Shown in pieces: positions 12,213 through 24,329 of a stretch of DNA of 64,000 nt. The stretch lies in assembly GCF_004799145.2 (NCBI RefSeq), contig NW_021637061.1, positions 62,001 through 126,000 of the forward strand. The letters run 5' to 3'. A model generated the notes under the pieces. It saw only the letters and a program-made list of their open reading frames with translations, searched no databases and was not told the DNA's origin. Made by a program: the position numbers and the translations under genes. Source of the DNA: Neltuma alba. Its lineage: Eukaryota > Streptophyta > Magnoliopsida > Fabales > Fabaceae. The first letter of the stretch is position 1. The number at the start of each line of letters is the position of its first letter.

Positions 12213-12468
12213 TAAGGAATGTCAGCAGCTCTCTCACCCAGGCATCGTTCCCCCGTGCGTCATTGCAACTTCCGGTGATCACAAATCCGTCGTACAGCTC
12301 CACCTCCTCATCCGGCGGGTACTCCCCAGGCACCACCCTGTACACGTCCCACCTCTCCCCCTCCTCCGCCAGCATTCTCACAAACACTCCATAATACCCG
12401 CCGTACCGCTTCCTCACATGCTCTGATTCCTCCGCGCACATCAACACTGCATATCGGCGCTCCTCCAT
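12213..12468 (-). pseudogene. GGP: GGP exon 1, 5' part, from start codon to transposon insertion
   Basis: It encodes the first 85 residues, starting at an ATG in the position expected for the family (MEERRYAVLMC). The coding part is GC-rich and contains YGGYYGVFV and YDGFVITGSCND. The reading frame runs into the element and meets TGA at 12196-12198 after five foreign residues. Confidence 0.88.
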
Positions 12469-12700
12469 CGACGATCGATTCCTTTCCGATCTCTCTCTTC
12501 CACTCCGATTCGCAGATCGCAGAGCTGACAGCTCAATCGTCCTCGCCCTCCCCTTTCTTTGTCTGCTTCTGAGTGATTCTCCTCGTCTCTAAGATTTTAG
12601 AGAGAGAAAGTGGAGGACGAGCGAGGGATTTTGGAAGAGAGGGAACGGAGTAAAAATGAAAATGCAATGTTGCCTCGATGGAATGAATCCCAGCAATTTT
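12469..12700 (-). promoter_or_regulatory. Upstream leader and proximal promoter of GGP
   Basis: Purine/pyrimidine-biased tract upstream of the start codon. On the coding strand it has CT-rich runs typical of plant 5' UTRs and a small inverted repeat (TCTCTAA...TTAGAGA near 12586-12605). No confident TATA box was picked out. Confidence 0.4.
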
Positions 12701-14449
12701 GGAGCTCTTAAAGGATTCTAGTTACCAAAAGGGACTGGTTTTTTGTTTTTATTACGAAAAAGCCCTTCGACGTTAGCTGGTCCCGTGGTCCGGTTCACCA
12801 AAAGTCACCCTCCCATGATTTTTCCCTTCTTTTTTCTTTCTTTTTTTTTCCCAGAAAGCTATGACCAACTCATACTTCAAATCTAATTCTAATCAATAAG
12901 TGTCTTTGCCCCTAACAATAAAAATTAGGTTAAATTGCCATAACGTTTTTTAAATTTTCAGGTCAAATATTTTTCTAACTTCTGATTGATAGATGTGGTA
13001 TAGATGAGGGAAAAAAAATACATGTTCCTTCTTTATTTCTAAAGATGTGATTCATGATTTTAAATAAGAGTAAATTTGGAATTTTTAAAAAAAACAAAGC
13101 TAATGATATAATCACCTCTTTATTGATTATGAAAATAGTGAATTAGTTGAAAATGCCTTATAATAAAGATCAGATTAATAAAATACAAGAATATCTAGTT
13201 GGCTTAATTAAGTTTGGTGTAAATTGCTTAGCAAATCAGCATCACATAGTGGGGCTATGAACATAACCGGAATTAGAGGTGGAATTAGAATCATTTATGA
13301 ACCTAGTCAAAAAAGTTATACAAGTAAATGGTAACTAATTCTATCGTAGTAAATTTACTATTTTGGTCAAACAGGAAACTTTCGATTTAAGTGGGCATTA
13401 ACTAGGAGGAACAAATTGTTAGTATTTCAAACTTTTCGGTTTTAGTTAGCTCCTCAATCATTGTTTGTTATGTGTTGCTGCGTTTCGGTGCAAAATCTTC
13501 ATTAAGTCATATAAACATATACCAACAAGCTATTCCGTAAGAACACAAATTCGAATCTCAAAAAATGTACTTCTTGAGAGAATTTTAATCTTTACATTAC
13601 CAACCCAATAAAGAGTAGTCTTAAGTCTAAAATAACTTGAAGAAACTTTGAAATGTATTTTTTAAAAAAAAAGTTCATATAACTGTATAACCCATGATAC
13701 ACTAGTTACGTCAAATTTCTCATATCTGTGTTAGGAAACTTAATATAATAAATATAAGGAATTTGACATAAATATTTTTCCTAACACAAATTACTTTCAC
13801 ATTATTTTTCAACTAACACTGTAATTGGAATGTGAATCTAACGTGCTTAAAGTTTTGTTGTATCCTTGTTGGGAGTGCTATTCCTTAATCGCTTTACACT
13901 CAAAAGTGATTAATCTTAAATCTAATGTGATTTGGGGATACACTTGTTTCACCTAAAAAAAAGTTTTGTTGTCCTATTTCAATCCTAGAAAGATTTAATT
14001 AAATTTATATTAATGCATCTCTTTGAATTTTTCTTTGATTAAGCTTGAGAAACTAACTCTTTGGTAAACCGAAAAGATAGAGATCCCATAACACATACAT
14101 AATCAAGCCAGTACACTGAGATGCATAATGTGAAGTACAATGAATGAAAATCGAAATTTTAATAAAAATAGATAGGGATGAAGTGAACAAGTATGCATGA
14201 GAAGTGTGCAAAGAGCCAATAAACTTATAATCTAATGGTATGAAATCTCCACTATAAGTGAATTAAAGGTTATAGATTGAATCGCACTCATGACCTCCGA
14301 TTATTAATATTAATATAAGTCTTTCTAATTTAAAAAATAATAATAGAAAAAAAGGAGTGCAAATACAACATATTACAAATTCATGGAGGTAGCTAGTATT
14401 GCGCTCTGAGTTGTCCTGTTTGGATCCTAAAAAGATTTAAATTTTGGTT
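12701..14449. other. AT-rich intergenic tract
   Basis: No gene or well-bounded element recognised. Poly-T, poly-A and scattered MITE-like fragments only. Confidence 0.4.
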
Positions 14450-14750
14450 ACATTTGATACGAAATATTAAAAATGAGGAATAAGTATTGGGATTGGGGTT
14501 AAAAACATACGTTAAAAAAATACTTAGTATGAGTGATTTCTTATCACATGGGATTAGGCAATTTCATGTACATAAGATTAGAGAATACCACCTCTCCTCA
14601 TGGTATTCCTCAATCTCACATATATGGGTTTGTCTAATTCCAAGTATTATATAATTACTCATACTAAACAGGCTTTTAATATAGTTTTATACTTTCAATC
14701 TCAATTCCTATCTCTTATTTTTAATACTTCATACCAAAAGGGACGTTAGA
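14450..14750. mobile_element. Foldback MITE, about 300 bp
   Basis: Nearly the whole segment is an imperfect inverted repeat centred near 14598. Left-arm blocks such as GATACGAAATATTAAAAATG, CTTAGTATGAGTGATT and AGAGAATACCA recur inverted on the right (CATTTTTAATA-like, AATTACTCATACTAA, TGGTATTCCTCAATCTC). The exact ends and target duplication are not resolved. Confidence 0.6.
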
Positions 14751-15749
14751 GTTATATAATTATTGGTCTTTAGGTTTTGCTCTCTCTATAGTTTTAAACG
14801 TTTTGGTTCTTATAATTTTATAAGGGCTTGATTTAAGGTAAGCAAAATTATAGAAATCTCAAGCACATCACCAAGTAAATATGCAACAAGCTGCATTGTG
14901 AAGTATGCATGCAGTATGTAGAGTGAAGACGCTTGTTTATGGACCAAATAGTTTGAAATACACGAATTAAGGTAATGGGAAACTTTAAATCAAAATACTC
15001 CCTAAAGGCTTAAATATAAGTAAATAACACTACCTCCAATCTAGTTTTTAACATAAAAGCTAGTTAGTAGTTAAATTTAATCTTAAGTATAAGACTTTAG
15101 CCTGCTTTACCTCTTATTTTTCTTCAAAATATCCCTATTGATTATAATAGTTCTTAGTAGAGGATAATTTCACTCATCCTATACACATGATTGAAGATGA
15201 TGACTTGGTTTAGGGAGACCAACACGTATGTGACAAATAATTAACTTAATTTTTTTATTATTTCTAAATTAGTTATCTAGCTCTTATATTAAGAACTAAA
15301 TGTATTATAAATTGATAGAAATTATATCAAATGCCTTTCTCAGAAATTGAGATCTGGCTACAAATGTTTGAATTTCAAATGATCGGAAATCTAAACTAAT
15401 GTAATTGAGAAGTCGCCACAAATATGTTAACACCTAATATTAATCTGAATATATCAGGGAGTAAAAGTAGATAATTTTTAAATTTTTTCAAATAAATAGA
15501 TAAAATATAATTAAAAATATATATATTTATATATATGCAAGTGGCTTATCAAATACACGCACCTGCGGCTGTGGCATGCTCCCAAAATTTCCCCTTTTTT
15601 TTCTTTCAAAAACAAAAAAGCTTAGGTTACCTTGGATAGGAATATAAAAACAAGAAGAATGAAATGGGAACAGAGAATGAAAATAATCAAAACCCATGAT
15701 CTTTAGTAGAGACTTGAAACATGATTTTTATGGATTTTAATATAATATA

Positions 15750-16009
15750 CTATCTCTGGTCCTAATTATAAAAGCCAGTTAACTGATTTGAGGAGATTAA
15801 GGAAATAAGTTGAGTTAGTTATTTATCCTAAATAGGTGTTGTTTTTCCTAAAATATCCTTGCTAATCAAGTGTATTGACTAAAACTATTATTGTTAGAAG
15901 GGCTACTTTGAAAAAAAGGTATAAATATGAGAGACAAAGTGGATTGGGGTCTTATATTTAGGATCAAAATAAAAGTCAAACAGGGTCTTATATTAAGGAC
16001 CAGAGGTAG
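15750..16009. mobile_element. Stowaway-like MITE (260 bp)
   Basis: It is bounded by TA on both sides with inverted ends CTATCTCTGGTCCTAATTAT and ATTAAGGACCAGAGGTAG. It aligns along its length with 24069-24329, sharing AAAATATCCTTGCTAATCAA, GAGACAAAGTGGATTGG and TTATATTTAGGATCAAAAT. Confidence 0.75.
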
Positions 16010-18744
16010 TATATTCACGCTGGAAAGATATTTAAAAAAAAAAATCTTTCCATAAGGGGAAGAAAAGATGGAAAGTTGTTGTTTATGTTGGAAAAATAAG
16101 TAAAATGCCTATTTTTCCATGACAATATTTTGTCATCAAGTTTAGGATCATAATTTTATTAAATTTATTAATTATGATCATTTGGTCATATTTCTTCTGA
16201 ATAATCTTTATTTATTCCTGTTCTTTTTTTCAATTATTTATTCCTATTCTACTAAACACCATTTAGTACAATATTAATTGGTTTCTATTATTACGCACGC
16301 CAAATAATTTTTTAAAATTCCCATCTCCAATGCATTTCCACCTTCGTTATTCTTGTCGCCATATTTCAATATTCATTCTATTAAAAATCTTTCCCACATA
16401 CCAAACAAGCAACAATTAGTTTAGAATAGGATAGTTTTTTTTTTTTTGGGGACACTCTCATGGAACAATAGAACATTTTTAATTTGTCGTTTTGGTCCCT
16501 AATATGTAAGTACCTTTTCAATTGATTACTTACAAATAAAAGCATCGCCAGTAACATCTTTTTGTCAATGTACTGTTATTCAAAAATTACACTTTAACGC
16601 AAAATTATTATTCATAAATATTTTATTTTTGAGAGAATAAGCGAAGAAATATCTATGTAGGGAACAAATCTTAAAAATCTAGAATTTTATGACAGATTAA
16701 ATTGAGGAGACAATTTCATGAGTTAAATTGAAAAGTATCTCACTTAAGGCTTAAGCGTAAAATAGAATTCCAGTCTATTTAAATGAAAATAACTTTATTA
16801 CGTCAGAGATTTTAACTTCAACTTATATGACATATATATGGGAAGTTAAGATTAACTAACGTTGTTAAGAGAAAAAAAAGATTAAGTAACGATTAGACTT
16901 AGATAAATGTTATTTTTCTTATGGAAAAACATATTTCGATTCATACACCAAGAGGATATTATTCAAGGAAGAAAAATTGTGATGGAAAAATAAACGTCTA
17001 ACTATAGCTACTTATTAAGAAAAATGTCTATAAAACTATGAGGTCACATTTAAATTGTGTGTTTGTGTACATTTGGATGGGATAAAGACAAGGCTGACTT
17101 ATAGCTGGCGATACGGACAATTTATTTCATCTTTAATTTTTTAAATAAAGTTTATAATTTCAGTTTATAACAAAGGATATGTTGACATTTCCATAAATTT
17201 ATATATGATATTTGAAAAACATTAATTATACTTTAGGAATTTTATAGTCAGTGTTCCTAAATTCACATATTTATTTTTTAAATAAAATAATTATTCTTAA
17301 TGAATTCAAATATTACGTTTTCTTTATCGCATCAGAGAAAAATTAAATATTAATAATTGCAATACTTAAGTTTTTTTTCCCGAAATGGAAAGAGTAGTTC
17401 GTAGCTGCATAGCACTTAATGCATATTGGGTTTTATGCTTAAAATCACCAAAATTATGTTTTGTTAGTTTTGAGTATGAAACCAATTACATCCTAAAATT
17501 AAATGAGAGAAAACGATGTTAGTGTAAATTATTGTTTCTTCTATTCAATGCGCTTCCTTTGCTGCCTTCTCCTTTTGAATTTAGAGTAATATATCTTATT
17601 ACTAATTTACTACTATTTAACAATTTACTACTATTTAACAATTCTTCTGTAAATTTTTGATTTTTTTTTCAAGAAGTTATTTTCTTTTCTATCAATCACT
17701 TGGAGTTGACTAGTAAGATTATTTCAACCATATGTTGTCCCCCCCCCCCTATTTTTTTGGTTTTTTTTTCCTGGCATCCATATGTTGGTTTAAACTTTAA
17801 GTTAGAAGTGATTTGATGATGCCTTTCAAATAAATTTTGTATTAAATTCTTGGAGATAAGAAAATTATATTGACAGAACTATTCATATTTAGGACTTGAT
17901 ATAATACTTAAATCTGGATTAGCATATTGATTAGGATGATAATATAATTGTGATGATAAAGAATGATAGATTAATCTAGGTTTAACATTTTTAAAGGAAA
18001 CGAAGGTTTGAATACTTTTTCTTGTCTATTTTTAGTTAAAAAAATCTTGAAAAACCACCCTTCACGTCAAAATAATTGAATTGCTGAAATTAACACCAGG
18101 AAAAAAAAAGGAATTTTGATACTAAGATTTTACATGGGTTAAAAATAAATCGGTATAAAAAATGCGATCGATCATAATTTTTATCAACAACTCAAAGTTT
18201 TATTAGACATTCTACAGAAATTAATTATAATTTTAACTGGCATGAAAATATAATCGATTACATTTTCGTAAACAAGCCAAACTTTTAGCAGATTTTTCAT
18301 CTTGGTTTTAATTTTAATTGGTCTAAAAAATATACTACTTTAGTCTTTATTGTAAGACACTGTCTAGATTGCTCATATTCAAAGCTTGATGTAATCTCCT
18401 TTTTTCTCTTCTCAAAATGTAATTTATTTTGCACGGATAGTTTTTACACTAATAATTAATTTCAAGGTCAATTGTTATGTATAAGAAAAAGTTGCCTTGT
18501 TAGTATCAAATTTAGACTTGTCATTTTTCAGTAAAGACATGTCGTTTTTAAATCAATTATGGTCATTTTTAGTTAATGTACATGCTGCTACCTGTTATGT
18601 ATAAGAAAAAATTGTTTTGTTAATATCAAATTTAGACTTGTTATTTCTCAATTAAGACTTGTCATCCTCAGATAAATTGTTGTTACGTGCTGGAATCACA
18701 GTAAAAAAGTTAACTTATATTTTTGTTTGCATTATAAAATTAAG
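16010..18744. other. AT-rich intergenic tract
   Basis: Nothing recognised beyond homopolymers (C run near 17740-17750). A diverged direct repeat with shared text TATGTATAAGAAAAA occurs near 18475 and 18595. Confidence 0.4.
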
Positions 18745-19075
18745 AAATTTTTGATGGCCCAATGGCCATTTTCTTTTTTGTTGGCCCAAGTGGCCAAGGG
18801 GTTGTGGGATCAAATCCCAACCCCGCCATTTGAACCATATTATCCCATTCCAAAAAAAAAATGTTGCTACAAAATCCTTCACCGGCAGCCACCACACTAG
18901 TGGCCGATGCCGGTGGCCAGAGGCGGTTGGTGGCCACTGGAGGCCAGTCGCCGGCGGTGGCTGCCGGTCGCCGGCCACCGGTGAGGGGGTGGGATTTTTT
19001 TTTAAAAAAAGGACAAAGAGCATTTTTGTTATTTCACTGAATTTCAAAATTCCAATTTGGGAAGGACTTCCCTAT
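18745..19075. repeat. GC-rich island with CCGGCGG / GGCCACC iterations
   Basis: A sharp GC-rich block in an AT-rich setting, built of degenerate direct and inverted repeats of GGCCACC and GCCGGCG (about 18885-18990), next to a segment GTGGGATCAAATCCCAACCC. Open frames on both strands are Pro/Arg-rich by-products of composition. It may be part of a transposon, but no termini were found. Confidence 0.45.
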
Positions 19076-20502
19076 TTGTAATTACATTTCCTTAGCTTCC
19101 CAAATTGGCATTTCACATTTTCAAACTTCTTTATCTGTCATTTTCCCAAAATAAAATGTAGAAGAAAATATAGGAGAAAATGTAAGAGGTTTGGATAGGG
19201 ATAATATGATATTTTTAAATTTATATTCAAATATTTACTGCTTTCAAATAATTTTAATTTTTATTATCCTTTTCCATAAATACTATTCTTTATTGGTCCT
19301 TCTCTCTGATTCTTCCATTAAAATACGTCACAAAAATTAAAGAAATACAACTATATATAGAATTAAATGAAAATGGTTCAAGTTCATTGTTCTAAATCGT
19401 GATCAAACTGAAATTAATCCAGTCATGATTAAAATAACACAACATAATTAATTAAAACCTACAAAATATTTATATATATTTCAAAAAAGGACAGCATTTT
19501 TAATAAAAAATGCATTAATGTATAAATAAACAGAATATTCATAAGTTAAAATCCTAAGAAATATATTTATTGGGAGGATTTTGACTTTTAATACTCTCAG
19601 TCTAACAGAAATTAGTCTCAAATATAAAATAACTTAATATATAATACTCTGAGTTATGTCAACAAAAAAAAAACATATAATTTAACACAAACGAGCACAA
19701 AAATGGTGGACAACTATTTTTTAACTCAAAACCACATCATTTCAGGCTCAATGAATGGAGGGGAGAAAATGACATCTAACCCAATCAACTCATTCAACAC
19801 TCTTGACCAAACTAAAAAATTGATTCACTAATGTATAGTTCTGACCCCAGATTGGGGTTAGATTTTAATATCATTCTCACAAAAGGAAATAGCTTATAAG
19901 TAGTTTTTCAATCATACTTTATAGAATACGAAATAAATATGTGAGAAAAATTTTATCTCGACTTACATATCGTAATGGCAAATAGGGCCTATATAGATAG
20001 ATATTCTAATTGCCCAAAACATTGTACGTACATAAATCATAAATGGTGGGGATAGCGAATTCTCCAATCTCCTTGCAGTTTTCTTGAGTTGTGACTCAGG
20101 TTTTTATATTATTTTTTAAGTTCGCTCCATCAATTTTGTCAGTTCCCAAAAAAAATTTTAATTACTCTAAAATATATTGACAATTAAAACGCATGTAATG
20201 ATAAATTTTAAGATAAGAAACTACAACAAATTCGTAATGAGATTTCTTAATAATTAAATTTATTTTAGGAGTTTTATGAAGCGTCTTCTTCAATCATAAT
20301 CCTAATGCTGCTAATCCTTACGCACACTCACGTGATCGATCAGTACAACTTGCAGTCGTAAAGCCGCAGAAGCCCAACTGAAATGTCGTTAGTACCCTTC
20401 CAAAACCACACGCTGCCAAGTGCCAAGGGCCTTTAATTTCCTCCTCTGCGTCTTGCGCCCCCACAATCAGCTTCAATTTTTTTTCACTTTGTTTAGTTAA
20501 TA
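19076..20502. other. AT-rich intergenic tract
   Basis: No gene recognised. Confidence 0.4.
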
Positions 20503-20729
20503 CTCTTATCCTTAATATATATATAGTGTTAGTTGACTAATTTAAGTAAATTAAAAAAATTAGTCTTTCTTAAAATATCCTTACTAATTAAGTATATTGA
20601 CTGAAATTATCATTATTACGAAGACCACCTTGAAAAAATGATAAATATGAGAGACATAGTAGAGTAGGGTTTTATATATAATACTAAAATAAAAATCAAA
20701 CAAGCTGTTATAGTACGGAATGGAAATAG
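20503..20729. mobile_element. Diverged Stowaway-like MITE
   Basis: It is bounded by TA and shares the internal order of the 15750 and 24069 copies: GTTAGTTGACTAATTTAA, AAATATCCTTACTAATTAAG, GAGAGACATAGTAGAGTAGG, CAAACAAG. The end sequences are more decayed, suggesting an older copy. Confidence 0.6.
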
Positions 20730-21823
20730 TACCATGGTTTCATTACTATTTAATCAAATTATGATTTTAATTCTTGTAATTTTAAATAGTTGATCTTCAT
20801 TTTTATAGTTTCATAAAGACTTTATTTGAGATTAAGCATAGGTGATTGAAATTAAAATTTGTTAAAAGTACAGACTATTAGTTAAACTTATACCAAATTC
20901 TTAAGAAATTATAGAGACTTTGACTAATGATATGAAACTACATGCATCAAAACAAAATTTGATCAGATGATAAGAAATAACAATGATATTAACCTTTTTT
21001 TTTAATCATTACTCAGTTTAATATTATTTATAACTGACATTTTATAAAATATAAATAATATATAATATATAATTTTTTAAGTAAATCACATTATTTAAGA
21101 ATATTTTTTTCAAACTAAGAAAATCAAATTTGATTATTTTAATATTTTTAATATATGTTCTTATTGTAAGGGCATTATTATCCAACTAGATACAAATAAC
21201 TCTTCCATGCCATTCTAAATATGCTTATGTCATTCCCTATTAAATTTCATTTTCATTCTTATTCTCATTTCTATAAAATCGTTAAGCCAACCAAACCACT
21301 TTAGGACTTGAAAACTAGGAGGGACGAGACCTGATTACAGGGCAGATCATATTGAAGGATGGTCGTACCCTTTCAGCTATATCAAAGGCTGTGTCATATA
21401 TGTAGGCTCTGAACTTGCGTTAATATTGTTGACTTTTGAGACCTCTAATAATTAAAAAAAGAAGAAAAATTCATGGTAAGAAAGTTTTATATTATTAATT
21501 AAAACCTAATTAATGAAGCCCTTGAATTTAGTTTGATATCGAGTATGAGATTGTGGTCTCATCAAAATTAAGGAGAGAAAAAAATTTGAGTTGCACTAAT
21601 ATAATGTTGGTTGTGCATAGTTTTGATTTAGAAGTTTTTTATAGTAAGTGCCAAAGATAAATTTTTGTGACATGCAGCAGTATTTTCAATCTACATTATG
21701 TTAATAATGTAAACTTAATACCTAGTGATTAAAAAAACCCTTAATATCATCCTATGTTTAGTTACATGGAATCGGTCTTAGAAGATTAATAAACGAAAAA
21801 AATAACCCACCATGTCCACTTAA
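20730..21823. other. AT-rich intergenic tract
   Basis: No gene or bounded element recognised. Confidence 0.4.
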
Positions 21824-22606
21824 GCTCTGTTTGGCTGGAGGGTTATTGAGAGGAGGGGAGGGGAGAGAAGAAATTTGTCTTTTAGTGCTCCTTCCCCTAC
21901 CCATGCTCCCCTCCAAATTTAGAGTTTTTTTGGAGGAAAGAGAAATATTATGTTTAATATTGACCAAATTACCTATATTAACTTTTTAATATTTCAAGTT
22001 TATCCATCTTAGTAAAAATCTTTTTTTCACTTCTTTCTCTTTTTTTAGTCACTAGTAATATTTGATAATAATAATATAATAATATAGTTATATAATATAT
22101 ACATATCATATATATTAATATACATATATCATAACATGTGTGTATTATAATTATATATCATAGTGTGTGTATTATAATCTCAGACAACATGCATATATAT
22201 TAATATATACATATCATAACGTGCGTGTTATAATTATATAATATATACATATCATATATATTAATACATGTATTTATAAAATTAATGAGATAGAATGTTA
22301 AACTTTTTATCATATTTTCTAACTTTTTTTAGTTTTATCATTTTTTCATCACATATAAGTGAGGTAGTTGGTTTTTTTTGAAATTGATAAATTAAGAAAT
22401 AATAATTTTGATATAAATATTGTAATAAAAAAATAAATCAGTCTAAATATAGAGATATGGACATATCTGTCAATTTATAATTATCTCCCCTCCCCTCTCT
22501 TCTCCTTCCCTCTAACTAAACAAAACCATGACTTCTTTTTCCCCTCTTCTCTCTTTTCTTTAATTAACCTCTCCTCTCCTCCCTTCCATTAAACCAAACA
22601 AAGCCT
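21824..22606. mobile_element. Second Tourist-like element of the family that disrupted GGP
   Basis: 783 bp flanked by TAA (21821-21823 and 22607-22609). Ends GCTCTGTTTGGCTGGAGGG and the inverse AGGCTTTGTTTGGTTTAATGG match the GGP-exon element, as do the subterminal AGGGG-rich blocks and an internal TAATTATCTCCCCTCCCCTC-type segment near the right end. Ends are more decayed than in the exon copy. No transposase. Confidence 0.78.
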
Positions 22607-22609
22607 TAA

Positions 22610-24068
22610 GTTGGATATCGATCTTTGTGTATATAAAAGCAGGACTGAAAGCAGCCTGCACAGCGAGCCACATGAATGGCCTATGCGGAGCGAATCGCAC
22701 CATGCTAGTTGTCTGGTGTTTCATATAGGTTATGCGGGATGACAAGACGTTTAAATGAAAATCAAACTATGATTTTAAAAATGATTTTATCATGAATTTT
22801 GCCTCCATTTGCTTAAAAGTAATGTTTTTACATTCATTCAGACCAACCAACGCCATGTTCGCGATGGTGCCTGGGGTTTCGTGCTTGTGATCATGTTGTG
22901 TGCGGGCAATCGAGGGTCCGAAGTTTGCGCAGCCATGTTCTTTAATCATGTAAGGGAGTTTTGTCCTTCATTATCTGTGGTTCCAGCAGTTGCTTAACCT
23001 GATGCTGCTGGTTGTTTTTGTGTGTTCAGCGACCGAGGCAGTTCGGCATATATTGCGGCGTCTTTTTCCTCACTGTTCATTTTCTTCTTCCTGAAAAATA
23101 TCGGCTGCAGTCTGCATCTGAGGAAGAATCCGTTCACAGCGTTTACCTCTTCTTTCACGCAATCTTTGAAGCTTCCCAAACCGCTGGGTCTTTATCCTTC
23201 TCGATGTCGCTGTCTGTTCTCTTGATTTTGATGCGTTGTTTTCTGTGTAGGTTTTGGTTCGTAGGATGCTTAAATTGAACCACTACTCTACATTCTGTAA
23301 ATTTATAAGTAAATAGTTTACGTTAACAGAACAAACGGCACTTCAATAAATATTATTCTGCTCTATCTTGAATATATATATAGTTTCACTTGAATGCTTT
23401 TGATTTTGAGTGAATCTACTTAGGTTGGAAGCGACTATATATTCGCTGGTGAAGGCATGCTTTCAGTTCTTTATGCATCGTTGCTTGTCGAGGAACTTTT
23501 GAGCAGATAAAATTCCTGCAAGCGTCATGAGATGAGAATTATATGGGCATGACTTCATTTTTCCTCTGATTTCTTGCGTGGCTTGTGAATCTCAGAACCT
23601 ATTTGCCCCAGAACAGAGCGACAACTTACGGGTGCTCGCTGGATGAATTAGAGAGGTTCTAAATTAGATTTCTCTCTAGCTTTTGAGTTACATTTATATG
23701 TTTATGTAATAACAGATAATCATGATTTCGTAGTGTGAATAGAATTACTATGTGATTGTGGGCTCTGAAATTCATCATTGTTATGTTTCATAATAGTAGA
23801 TTGGTTTGAATAAATTAACTGCATTATCAGTACTTCTTTTATATTTTACATTTAACTTTCTCAATTCAAAATTTAGTCGTTGCACTGAAAGATGTCTTCT
23901 GTATCTTTAAACTCTTCATTTTACATTTAACATTTATGTTGCTTTTGAGTTTAAACTATACATATAATTATATATATATATATATATCAATTGCTACATA
24001 TCGCTTAAATTTATGAATGTTGATGCAAACGTCTAGGCTATCAAATTATGTAAAATGATATTGAGATA
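22610..24068. other. Intergenic tract with moderate GC, no recognised gene
   Basis: 22620-23290 is less AT-rich than its surroundings and has several overlapping short open frames on both strands (up to 88 codons), none with a recognised domain. It could be a non-coding exon or an old transposon. The text TTAGGTTGGAAG, GACTAT, CTGGTGAA, CATGC, TTCAGTTC near 23420-23470 recurs near 24700-24740. Confidence 0.35.
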
Positions 24069-24329
24069 TTACCTCCAGTCCTAATTATAAGAGCTAGTTG
24101 ACTAATTTAATGAGATTAAGGAAAGAAGTTAAGTTAGCTATTTGTAATCAATAAGTGTTGTCTTTCCTAAAATATCCTTGCTAATCAAGTGTATTAGTTA
24201 AAATTACCATTGTTAAAATGACTATATTGGGAAAAAATGTATAAATATAAGAGACAAAGTGGATTGGAGTCTTATATTTAGGATCAAAATAAAAATCAAA
24301 CAAGGTTTTATATTAAGGACCGGAGGTAG
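24069..24329. mobile_element. Stowaway-like MITE (261 bp)
   Basis: It is flanked by TA, with ends TTACCTCCAGTCCTAATTAT and ATTAAGGACCGGAGGTAG, and is the closest relative of 15750-16009 in this window. Confidence 0.75.

Larger units (their letters stand above)
4404..12468 (-). pseudogene. GGP: Gamma-glutamyl peptidase (class I glutamine amidotransferase-like), disrupted
   Basis: Four exons on the minus strand join in phase across GT-AG introns of about 4987, 532 and 1039 bp. Without the transposon the frame would give 243 codons, close to the ~250 of Arabidopsis GGP1. GGP enzymes are cytosolic and hydrolyse the gamma-glutamyl bond of glutathione and glutathione conjugates, in glutathione turnover and in glucosinolate and camalexin synthesis. 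Family landmarks are present: YGGYYGVF near the N-terminus, YDGFVITGS, the nucleophile elbow GVCFGHQ (Cys about 99), and GIQGHPEY with the His and Glu of the triad (about 189 and 191). Two lesions break it: a Tourist-like element in exon 1 and TAG at 5686-5688. Read directly, translation stops after 90 residues, before the catalytic Cys. Splicing out of the element cannot be excluded, but the exon 3 stop would remain. Confidence 0.88.

Noticed and set aside
22809..23278. Overlapping short frames as a gene
   Set aside because: Frames occur on both strands with no domain, and no convincing exon chain could be built.
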